Shown one piece after another: positions 20,566-30,657 of a stretch of 30,657 nucleotides of DNA. The DNA is from Lingula anatina. Its lineage: Eukaryota > Brachiopoda > Lingulata > Lingulida > Lingulidae. The stretch covers positions 881,848 to 912,504 of the forward strand of contig NW_019775691.1 of assembly GCF_001039355.2 (NCBI RefSeq), read 5' to 3'. The notes beneath the pieces were generated by a model. That model was not told the origin of the DNA and did not search any database. It saw only the letters and a list, made by a program, of their open reading frames with translations. The position numbers were made by a program, and so were the translations under genes. The first letter of the stretch is position 1. Each line of letters opens with the position of its first letter.

Positions 20566-21525
20566 GTTTGTGCTCCCCAGATAAGAAATTGATATGCTGG
20601 AGGCAAGAGCGGCAAACATTTTTGTTGTTCTTATGTTATTAGTGTTATTTCACCAGCTGTTGCAATAATGATAGAATATAGCCTTATTTACCATTTAACA
20701 TAGGATTGGTGCATTTAGTTTGGAAGGCTTGTAAAGCTTCCACGCGTATTCCCCCGGATGAGTATCAAAACGTTATTGTAGTGTGTTATGTATATAAATT
20801 ATATATTATATAATATTTTGAGCACTTTCTACAGTACATCTAGTTAATTCCGTGATAGCATTACATTGTTCATGCTCTGCTACAAACGAATGGGATTAAC
20901 AGTAAACTATTGATCACTGAAAGTGTTGTTTGATTTATGACAGAGTTTCAGCCATTACCAGATACAAAAGTATCTACTCGTCATGCATCATGATTAAAAT
21001 CCAAGTCGCAGTAAATTTTAAGTAGTTTAATCACAAAAAGACAGAAAAAAAGACAAAAGTACATTTTAAATTTACATGTACATTCTGTGGAGAAGAACCG
21101 CTTTCATTAACTATCTTGCATATTAGGGATTGGAAAATATTTTTCTGTCTCAGACCCCTACAAGCTTCACATGACTGTTTACTCTCTATCTAAAGGTAAA
21201 CCGTTTACACTTTTTGCCATCTTTAAAGTCAAGTTAGCGCCCTTAACCACGTTCTAATGATTGCCAAATTCTGAAGCTGTGCTCGGCTGAACTGATAATT
21301 GCATGAGTCATTGAAGAGGGCCTTTCAGATAACACGCCGTCCGCGGTCAGAGGAAATGTGCTAGTTGAGACAGTTGGGATGTGCTTTATAGCCGGAAAAG
21401 AATGCGACAGGTGTGAAATGTCACACTTGATGGAATTCAAAGTTGCAAAGTTGCTTCCTTAAGTTCGATCCTTGTTGAAATCAGGGGGAGGGGGCGGTAG
21501 TAACTTTCTCTCGGGGTGGCAGGAC

Positions 21526-21573
<48 letters not shown>

Positions 21574-22186
21574 TATACTCACTCTTTCTCTCTCTCTCTC
21601 TCTCGCTCTCGCTCTCTCACTATCTCCGGTACAGAATACATCGCTCTGACCAGGCCGAGTCACCATGTGTCCAGCAGCCAGAACATGGTGTGAGGCTGAC
21701 CACGGGCAGGAAGTAAGCCATTACAAAGGTAGGCCTGTCTATATCAGTCCAGCCAGTACAGGACCACATCGGCTCTTTGTGTTCTGATTCCTCGATACAG
21801 TAGCTGCCGGAACCCGCGAGATGCCGTTTCACTTAACTAGTCGATCAAGCTGCCATTAATAGAGAAGATTTATGTTGTCATATTTGCCTCATGACACTCC
21901 GCCTCTCAGTGCGGTGAGGAGCGTCCTGGAGGAGCAACTGCGTGATTTATGCTCGCCCCAATGTATAGAATGTGGTTTTAACGAGGATGTGATGCCATTC
22001 ACTGCTGCGTTATGTCTGTACTATATGAGCCGATACATCGCGCATTAACTATCATCTATCTCCAGTAACTATATGAGAAAATATACCGCACATTAACTAA
22101 CATTTATCTCCAGTAACTATATGGACCAATACACCACACATTAACTAGTAACTGTCAGAGCCGATATATGTACACTCAACATTAAC
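20566..22186. repeat. Tandem segmental duplication, copy 2 (1621 bp)
   Basis: This is the second copy of the block above. At its end the minisatellite continues naturally to about 22285, whereas copy 1 stops at the N. This suggests copy 2 holds the intact right-hand flank. Confidence 0.95.
21527..21619. repeat. C-run plus (CT)n(CA)n(CT)n microsatellite
   Basis: Counterpart of the tract at 19901 in duplication copy 2. Its length difference accounts for the 6-bp change in offset. Confidence 0.95.
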
Positions 22187-25100
22187 AATCATCTATCTCT
22201 ATATTAGCCACACATTATTATCCATCTTTAGTAAACATATGAGCCAATACACAGCACATTTAATTACATTTATCTCTAGCAGCTATGACATTTCTTGAAA
22301 CAACGCCAATAGGACTACATCTATTGAAATATTACTTTCGGAGGGCTGGGCGTTGTTTTACTCGTGTTAATTATAAACGTTTTTTTTTCGTTTGTCAAAT
22401 ACCAAAATAACCATCAAACTGATAGGTTTGTAGCTCAATTCGCTATATTTCACGAAGAGAAATGCAGGTTAATCCTAAAGAAAAATGCTGATGACAAATG
22501 AAAGAGATAAATACTTTTTAATTTCCATTTTGCCGGTAGACGTTAGCCGCAGCGATTATATGAGCATATTTTGTTTGGCCTTAATATTGTTTCTAATTTT
22601 AATAACGGGTCTGGTAATTATCCATGTGCCAGAGTATAATCTCTTTATTTAAGCGTTTACGGTGATCGTTATCGTAGCCAGTAGATTAGAACTATTTTAT
22701 TTCCATACGCACATCTTAGTCTGCTACAACTTTATCGTTTCCGTGACATATCGTTCTTTATTAATGAAGTAATTATTCTCAACTTATGACGTATTATTTT
22801 CTCGAGGTAAAAATGCAAGAAGCTATGGAACGGTTCACGCGGTGTTTGACGTGAAGGCAATGGGACCGAAAGCGTGTGTTTGGCTGTAAATGTATCTATT
22901 CGCCTAGATTTAGAAATACCAAAGGTAAACTTTGTAAATTTCTGATAATTCTAGTACGGCTACAGTTTTGTTGACACTCTGTTACATGTAACTGGATAGT
23001 TCCCATCTTTGTAAAATTAAGATAAAAATTATAGAAATTCTGTATGCCTTCTAATACGTTTACACTTTTGTTCACGCTGATTGCGTGTAGGTAAAAAATC
23101 ACGAATCTTTAGAAGTGGATGTATACGGGGTTACGGTGAGAAAACAAGCATCAACGTCTTTCTGGGCTTCTTAACTGTATTGAAAACACATACCGAGTTG
23201 AATGCCCCATCAAACTGTGAAACACTGACTGAAATATCATCTATAAAAATTATGGACTGCTGAACTCTTCACGCAGAAACCCATATCTTAGAAATGAATT
23301 TAAAAAAAAAGAAAGAAAGAAAAAGATTTCGAACAATGTCAAAAAGGAAAAAAAGTGCATAATGAAATACAGAATTATTTATTTTTATAAAGTCAAAATA
23401 GATGTGAGAGATTTCGGACAAATAAAACACAGTTTAGTTTCCTCGGCCTCAAGGCAAGATATCAGTGCAGAACGCCCGCTAGAGAGGGTACAGTCGTAAG
23501 TGGTAAAGGGGTTATATCTGTTTAATGTGTTTAATCCCGGCATTGACGGACGCTGAAAAGACATTAATCACGGCGTAGTAAGGAGGCAACTGGGGGTTAA
23601 ATGGCCGACAGCATAGAAACCCCTCATAACTTCTGTCCCGGAACGCAGCCCTCGTCGACATTACCCCGCTTGCCGCTCACATTAGCCTCTAGGAACGCGA
23701 CTGGCCGCTGTAATACCAACGCTGTGAGAGAGCTCACGTGAGTTTACCACTGAATACACACACAGGCAGGCTACAGAGGAAGTCGAATATCTGTAGAGGT
23801 AAGTTTTTATCAAGCGTATACACATTATACCATCATTTAGTTCTTCTGTACTCTTGTCTTTAAATTTTAAATACAACAAAATGGCCCCAGTGGCTGCCTC
23901 AAATCCTCTGAATCCTGGTGATGTAGAACCGATATGACTGCGGGAGCAGGGATCTCAGAGCAGCGTATGCTGGCGGAGATAAACAGTGGATATCAGTATC
24001 TGTCAAACATTGGAAAATCTGCTGAAGATCGGGGTAACACTGTCAGTTCTCCACACACTCACACACACAGGACTGGACATTGTATTTCTGTATCATATTT
24101 TCCGCAGCAAATCCACACAGACGAAAGTGGTACATAGTAGTTGAACGTCAGCAAAGCCGATATTCAAACTAGAGTATGGTGGACGTTTGAAACAAGCGAA
24201 AAATACAAAGAAGAAATAACAAAAGCTGAAGATATGCAAATTTTTTTACGTGTCAAATATTATTTGTGATGAACAGCATTGTGAGCCGAGCTGTGACTTA
24301 CGGACCTTTTATGATCGCGTTATGAAGAATGGAATAAGATTTTACGAGGTGGGAGACATGATTGTGAAGGGCAGAAATAGTCAGTATTTTGGTACATAAC
24401 AGTTCCAGTAGACAGAGACCCATTCTTTACTCGAAGATACAGATTGCCTCTGTTCTTGTTCCTGTAGAAGCCGACACACAGCGCCCGTTGACTACAGACA
24501 GAGAGAGGAGGCTCCAATATATCACACGCTGTTTGTAGAACTCCCAGGGTAATGGGGCCAGCTTTGTAAAATTATAAACAAGGCAAGTGTTTTAAGAACA
24601 ATATTTATTCCCTCCCAATAAGCATTTTGGCAATATTTCATTCCTGTTAATCCAATCCTTACAACGATTTGATTCTAGTTAATCTAATTAATTTATCCAA
24701 TTGTTTTGAACAAATTGTTTCCTGCGTTCCTCGCGCTTTCCTCGAGTTCAGACGAGGACTACGTCAGAACGGATAGCGCTCCAACTCACGTTGTTATCAA
24801 ATGCCCATATTCCAGACAGATAAAGACTGGTGAACGCCTAATGACGTGCGTCGGAGCGATATGTAATCCTAGGCTGTTTGGGTGTGAACGTGCCGGGGGT
24901 TGTATCATGTTGCTGTAAAGTGTATTGTGGCACTGGGGCCATGTTCTGTGCCCCGGGATAGAAGGGGGTCTAAGGTTCGCAGCATGTCGTTATAAAACAA
25001 CGTTTTAAAATATGCACTCTCCGGGCGTTGACTGAACGGTGGAAGTGCCCTGAACATGTGTAATTCACCCTCTGCTGTCCTGAGTGATTTCGTCGAGGAG

Positions 25101-25689
25101 TGTTATCGACCTGAACGCGGAGCAACCTTGTAGTCACTGGAGACGGGGAAACTGAAAACAACGCAAACTATATCGACATGAGGACCGGTTTTCTATCGAC
25201 AAACTGTACATTTTCGATGGTTTCCATATTTAGGAAAAAACAAGAAACAAAAATGTACAATATTGAATATTTTGGCTGCCATTTCTTAATGCTCCATGGT
25301 CACCTTCCTCTGGTATACCTGGACAAAACAAGACAAAAAGGCCGAGAAATTTATATAAATCATTTTAATATCTTAAAGCAACATGAAAAAATTCTTTCCA
25401 AGACGGAAAAAAAGATAAAACCATCAAATCGGCAAATAGTCCAAGATATGTATGAGTTTATGTTGATGATATCGATATAAAGCTTAAGAGTAGTGAAACA
25501 CGAAAATCGAGGTTTTAAAACTCATTTATAAATGTAATATCTTTTAAGGCCAGGCACCAATCTCATGTTAGCATTACTTACAGTGGTATCTAGTCTTTGG
25601 GAAAATATGAAAAAAAAGCAATGCACTGTGTTATCAGTTGTAATATTTAGAACTAAAAGAAATATTTGTCTTAACCCACTTTTTCTCTC

Positions 25690-25734
<45 letters not shown>

Positions 25735-26520
25735 CCCACCTCGGTTAAGGCTGTCATATAATAAGATAAGCTTAATACCCCGATCAATTACCTGTGCGTC
25801 GCTATCAGCCATACAGCACGTAAGTGATCTTTACAAAGGACTCGAGGACAGCTCAACAGGTGCTTGCTGGGATAATCTCATTACACAGACCGCCGAAATA
25901 CGACTTGATTGAGTCACTCTCGGCTGGAAGCAGAACATACTGAGGTCCTCGTACAGAACGCTCGACTCCCGCGATCTCCTGCTGAACGCTGTACTACCCA
26001 GGGAACACACTGAGGGCACAAGAGACGAGATCGCTGCCGGTAATATCACCTCGGGTCATCTCACCTCGGAGCCTTAACACCGGGTGAATGTAGGAGAATT
26101 CCCCGAAATCTCATTGAGGGATCATCTGATCATCCAATAATACGTCGCTGGGAGAGGTTTTATGAGGGTTTTCCTTCTCTGCCATATACACACACGTGTT
26201 GGTGTTTTATGTCGTGAAATTAATCTTAGATGTAATATTACATAAATCTTTTACAGATCGTACAGCGCACGGGCTTCGGATGTATTTAGATGGAGTCTCA
26301 CTCCGCCAGTTTTAACCTACTCACTGTTAAACGGGATTAAGAGTTATCAGCAGATAGAAAAGGAAAGAGAGTTTTGACGACGCCAGTGAACGCGGAAAGC
26401 AACTTACACTCCGGTCGTGTGACACCGTCGTATCACAGTGACAAGAGAAATTGGAACTGGATATACGGATTTTAGGACGACATCAAACTTAAAAGAATTT
26501 AGTGATTTTCAGACGTTTGA
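22187..26520. other. Intergenic sequence upstream of the Wnt11-like gene
   Basis: I see no convincing exon on either strand. Simple repeats occur (for example CT at 25686-25732). Regulatory elements of the Wnt gene are plausible here but I cannot point to specific ones. Confidence 0.5.
25686..25732. repeat. (TC)n microsatellite
   Basis: An almost pure CT tract of about 47 bases. Confidence 0.95.
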
Positions 26521-26528
26521 AGTGCGGT

Positions 26529-26536
26529 TATATAAG
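26529..26536 (+). promoter_or_regulatory. Candidate TATA box (TATATAAG) of Wnt11-like gene
   Basis: TATATAAG lies 189 bases upstream of the ATG and predicts a start near 26559 and a leader of about 160 bases. A 13-codon upstream reading frame begins at 26566 and would be included if transcription starts there. Confidence 0.5.
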
Positions 26537-26717
26537 TCAGCAAGGGAGGGCAGGAACGGCGGCTGATGACGCTCATAGCTAGAGATCGTATCTTTTTCTC
26601 CGCTTAGTAAACGCCGTGTTCTACCCTTTAATCTGGCCAGTTTAGCGCCTACTCATCACTCTCACGCCACAGGCCGGACTTGACCACTAGTGGACACAGG
26701 ACTGGACACAGCTGACC

Positions 26718-26788
26718 ATGTGGTGGACGATAGGACTGCTGGTGGCACTGACTCTCTGCCTTCAATACTCGGCGGGGATAAAATGGCT
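26718..26788 (+). CDS. Wnt11: Wnt11-like secreted glycoprotein, first coding exon
   Basis: The ATG (accATGt context) opens 23 codons plus two bases, then the donor ct|gtaagt (phase 2). The peptide MWWTIGLLVALTLCLQYSAG is a signal peptide. It is followed by IKW plus a split Leu codon, and GIKWL just after the signal peptide is the start of mature Wnt11 in animals as I recall it. An in-frame TAG at 26688 upstream fixes this ATG as the start. Wnt11 is a secreted, lipid-modified ligand that mainly acts through non-canonical Wnt signalling in gastrulation and cell polarity. The remaining exons, with the Cys-rich Wnt domain, lie beyond the window. Because only 23 residues are visible, assignment to Wnt11 rather than another secreted protein rests on this short motif. 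Confidence 0.72.
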
Positions 26789-27967
26789 GTAAGTAACCCA
26801 GATAGAGTATGAAAATGTTTTATTTTGTCTATCCGTGAAGTGATTTTAATTTTTGAAAATACATGAAAATGTCATTTTCTTTATGATGTTGCATTCATAG
26901 GTATTGTTTTGAGTTAAAATGCCCAGAAGTGAGTAAAATCCCACAGACTTATTTGGAGTTCCCAAAACCAATGGTTTATTCTACCGTTGTTTCAATTTAT
27001 TTAATACGTTCTTTACTCTCTGTCCGCAGATAAAATAAACCCTTGAAAACATTTTGCCAGCTTTGAAGCTGCACGGAAAAGTGACGGTGTATTTAATAGA
27101 AATGAATGAAATTACTCCGTGGTCTTTAAGCACTGGTGTCACCTGGGGACTGACCAACCTGAGTGGACAACGGTAAAAAAGAACTTGAAACATCGAATCA
27201 GATACAAAAATACACAATGAAAAAAGTAAATACTGATAGTAAAATTATAAACGCATTTTGAGTCAGATTTTTTCTAGATGAATGGATATATTTATAAAGT
27301 CAAATGGAAAGATGCTTTGGTTTTCAAAAGGGGTCCCTAAAACATATTACCTAATGAAACGGACATCAAGTACATAATTTAATTTAATTTAAGTGCATAA
27401 AGAAATGTATGTATGAATATTCGCTTTTCTATCTGGTTGCCAAATCTGACAACGCCTATTGGACAACGCCTGGGCTCGACTTCTTTATCCCGCGTTCCGT
27501 GCGAACAGACAGTTATGGGCTGACTACGTTGTGCACGATGATATCTTGATTTGCCGGTCATTTCTCAAAGTCCAACTGTTTGTCGGCCGTTAAGTGTCCG
27601 CTTGAAATGAAGATAAACTTCTCCTGCGTTCTTTTCCCAGACTCAGGACGGCGATACGGGGTTGGCTGCCCTCTTTTAAAAGAGATGAGATGCTGCCAAA
27701 AAAATATATATTTATATATTTATGATCAAATTTTATAAAGTTTTTTTCTGGTCCGCAAGACATTTAATGGTTCATATTTGATGGTCATACTTGCGGTGAG
27801 CGTTTGGCGTAATTCAAGTCACAATTCTACGTGGTTATTTCACGTTAGAGAAAGTTATAATATGTAGGATGATGCCGTGAAACGAGGTTTAGAACATCCA
27901 CAAAATAACATATGATAGATATATCCATTGTGTCAAGTTGAATGTAGCGGAATAATGTCTGGGTGAC

Positions 27968-27997
27968 TTTTATTTATTTATCTATTTGTCTATCAAT

Positions 27998-28040
<43 letters not shown>

Positions 28041-28041
28041 G
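27968..28041. repeat. (TTTA)n microsatellite
   Basis: A tetranucleotide tract, interrupted in its first third and pure afterwards. Confidence 0.95.
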
Positions 28042-29030
28042 TGTAAAACCATGATGAAAATAGATTCATCTTCCCCATGGCCCTTATAAAGTTAGTTAAA
28101 ATTAACAACAAAAAAAAAAAGAAAAGAAATAAAGCACAGAAAAGATTAAGATGAAACTATCAAAATAATAAAAAGTACATACAAATCGATAACAACGGCA
28201 AAAATAACTATCCTAATTTTTTGATGTAAATTAAATAGGCTGATTTAAATCCCTCTTACAATATTGAATTTTTTCATGCCAATATCAAGATTATTCCACA
28301 AAAGTATAGAGCTCCATACGGGCCCATTGATTAAAACTTCTTTGTGTTTGCCACATTTCAAAACCATTTAGTGAGAAAGACTGAATTGGTTTTCAGTATT
28401 TACACGCCATACCCATGACATTCACCTAAAACCTTTATCCAGCTATGTAATTCAAAGTTTTAAACGGGATTTTTGTAGTTGATACATTGTATTAGCAGAA
28501 TAACTTAAGAATTGTATATAAGGCCAAACTGAGCTTGAGCGACAGTGTATAACGTCAACCATCTTACGGTGCAAAGTAACTTGATTATATACCCAGTATA
28601 ACATAGAAGACGCAATTTTGAACATATAACAGAATGAGATAATATAGCAGTTTTAGGTTGGTGGATGAAGATATCTAGGGAATTTTATTTTGATAAATCA
28701 AAGTGGAGGTCAGTGACAGCAGGAAGCACACCCTGACACGCCAATATTGTGATAACTTTCCACTGATTGTGATGAAAGGGATTGCTCTTTAATAGATGTT
28801 GTGATAACATTTCGGTATTTTTTTTTTTTTTTTTGTTATTCAAAGTCTCCCACACTTGTTTTGTTTTTATGATATTTGCGTTGATAGGAACACCTCCCCC
28901 CCTGCCGTCTAGCATTGACGGGGGGTGGGGAGGGGGGGCTTTGCCTCTTCAAGTGTCGTGCTTATTTATGATACGACCGCCATCCATGGAATGCGACTTC
29001 ATCGGGACCGTGCTTTTTTCGGGATGAATG

Positions 29031-29145
29031 GTGGCGACTGTCACCTGGATATTATTGTAGTGACTGTTAGTGTGACATTATCGTGGCGATTGTCACAGGG
29101 ACATTGTCGTGGTGACTGTCACCTGGACATTACTGCGGCAACTGT
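29031..29145. repeat. Minisatellite of about 28-30 bp, four imperfect units
   Basis: Variants of gtggcgactgtcacctgg plus acattat repeat four times in the Wnt intron. Confidence 0.75.
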
Positions 29146-30172
29146 AATCAGTTACGTGTCGTTTCCCTTTTCTTAAGAAATACTTGAACCAGTTTTAACT
29201 TGGGTTAAGTATTAAACATGTAGTTGTAAAGCAGCGTCTCAAGTATCGTTCGTTTACCACCTCACAGGCGCTGACGCGTGTAAAAACAAGCTTAGAAAAA
29301 ACTCCTGTTTCTTTCTTAACAAACATAATAACAGCCGGGCACAAAGCTCGGGGCATTGATCCCCCTTAATGGGGTGCCGTGGAGAAAAGACGAGAGACGC
29401 AATCTTTGCTGAAATCTGTTCATCCTTGACCAAACTGCCGACCCCGCAGTGCCGGGGCGAGATTATATTTCTAACCGGGTGATACGCAATAAAAAAGATC
29501 ATTTCCCTGCTTGACACCAGAAACCGCTGCAGGTCTCCTGGGTAGAATATCTTCTAGCTTGTACAGCATCTGAGCAGACATCTAAACGAAGGCATCCTCC
29601 ATGTTATTGTCAGAGGCAACATGTGTTCGTCGTCTGCTATTTTTCCTAAAACTTTTTTCGATCGTGAAAATTTAAATTAAAAAAAATGGACAGGAATTGA
29701 TGCATACTGCATATTGTGTCTGGTTATCTCTTTAGCCGGTTTCAATGACGTCTCACGCACCTCGTGATTACTCCATAGAGATGTGTATTTCAGCAATTTG
29801 CTCCTACATGTCACCAACTTTCCCTACTTTGCCATTTGAAACGAATTTTTATGTTTTTAATAATATAAAAACAATTACTTCTTTCCCGAGATCATTATCA
29901 CGTTATCGTAACAAAGTTTTTCGTACATCAAAATTGTTCGCGTTTTGTCTGGATGAATGCTGTCGGCAGTAGATGGTATTGAAAAGTAGCATGAGAACTG
30001 TTATACTGTAAACAAAAATGAACATGCTTTCCAGAGTTTTGTGCTCATTAGCCAGGTTAGATAAGGGAATAGATATTTGAAAAGTAGCTGACAAGTATTG
30101 CCGGAATTTTGCAGCCGTACATTCTACATATGATACCTGTACATGGAACGCCTGTGCTCAGGTGCATACCGT

Positions 30173-30212
30173 TGTGTGTGTGCGTGTGTGTGTGTGTGTG
30201 TGTGCGTGTGCA
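30173..30212. repeat. (GT)n microsatellite
   Basis: A GT tract with a few GC interruptions. Confidence 0.95.
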
Positions 30213-30244
30213 GACAGTATGTAAAAATATCATGTATACATTTT

Positions 30245-30400
30245 GTTGTGTACAGAATGTAAAAAAAATTCTGTGCACACATTGTTTTATACAGTACATA
30301 AAATCACATGTACACGCACTGTTGCATACAGAATATAAAACGTACACGCACTGTTGCATACAGAATATAAAAAAAATCTCATCTACACATGTCAGTGTTT
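30245..30400. repeat. Minisatellite of about 38-45 bp
   Basis: Units containing tacagaatataaaa and acacgcactgttgca recur about four times with variable spacing. Confidence 0.8.
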
Positions 30401-30583
30401 ATACACAGCACACCGCAACCACCGGTAGAAGTGCAACAGTAGCGTCCAGCCATATGGCGTAGCCCATTAACACTCCTCCACGTGGTCAAGTGGTTTGTAA
30501 CAACAGCTCAAACATCCACAGCTTAAACATTCATGGAGCAACTTGCAGAAACGTTTTTATGGTCCAGATGTCAGTTAGTAACA

Positions 30584-30657
30584 GTGACCACCAGGTTCGG
30601 GACAGTGCCCTCCAGGTTCTGGACGGTGACCACCAGTTACTGGACCGTGACCACCAG
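30584..30657. repeat. 21-bp minisatellite running off the window end
   Basis: Three and a half units of the type gtgaccaccaggttctggac. The array is cut by the window edge. Confidence 0.9.

Larger units (their letters stand above)
26789..30657 (+). other. First intron of the Wnt11-like gene (runs off window)
   Basis: No Cys-rich Wnt exon is visible up to the end of the window. The stretch is AT-rich with simple and tandem repeats listed separately, and I see no other gene. Confidence 0.55.

Noticed and set aside
19614-21440. Matching 65-codon frames in the two duplicated blocks
   Set aside because: Their similarity only reflects the 1.6-kb duplication. Nothing shows coding constraint.
22290-22365. 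Short inverted pair (aaacaacgcc / gggcgttgttt)
   Set aside because: About ten paired bases in isolation is too little to call a mobile element.
25178-25480. 100-codon open frame upstream of the Wnt gene
   Set aside because: The Lys/Ile-rich, low-complexity composition follows from AT-rich DNA, and I see no recognisable domain or clear splice context.
1-30657. Prokaryotic systems such as CRISPR arrays, operons or phage genes
   Set aside because: The tandem repeats have no unique spacers, the genes are intron-containing animal genes, and no ribosome-binding-site organised coding runs exist.

Overview
This window is nuclear DNA of an invertebrate animal, most likely a marine deuterostome and probably amphioxus. 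Short exons with canonical GT/AG splice sites are separated by long AT-rich introns full of minisatellites and foldback elements. The amphioxus guess is an inference. It rests on one FARP1/2-type gene, a chordate-like Wnt11 first exon, and minisatellites that copy exon-intron junctions. I recall such arrays from an amphioxus Adh locus but could not check this.

Layout: (1) 53-16815, plus strand: the last 14 exons of a FARP gene (FERM, RhoGEF and pleckstrin domain protein). They join into 508 codons plus stop with every splice phase consistent, and encode the DH domain, PH1, linker, PH2 and C-terminus; the FERM half lies upstream of the window. The 3' UTR follows, with AATAAA at 17155. (2) 8707-11533, minus strand, nested in the 9-kb last FARP intron: an unrecognised three-exon gene for a 225-residue secreted, helix-rich protein. 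It has an ATG-free leader and a TATA box. It is the best candidate here for something undescribed. (3) 17181-26520: intergenic DNA, including a 1.6-kb near-identical tandem duplication that meets at a single N, possibly an assembly artefact. (4) 26718-26788, plus strand: the first coding exon of a Wnt gene, probably Wnt11, with a TATA box about 190 bases upstream. Its first intron runs off the window.

The most striking pattern is in the FARP gene. Six of its introns begin or end with tandem copies of the adjoining exon-intron boundary: the donors of exons 2, 6, 8, 10 and 11 and the acceptor of exon 12 (exons numbered within the window). This gives rows of decoy splice sites, several of which would lead straight into stop codons. 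Four foldback (MITE-like) elements lie in the last two FARP introns.

FARP acts in the cytoplasm and at the membrane on Rho-family GTPases. Wnt11 and the nested product would be secreted. Nothing in the sequence links the three functionally beyond proximity.
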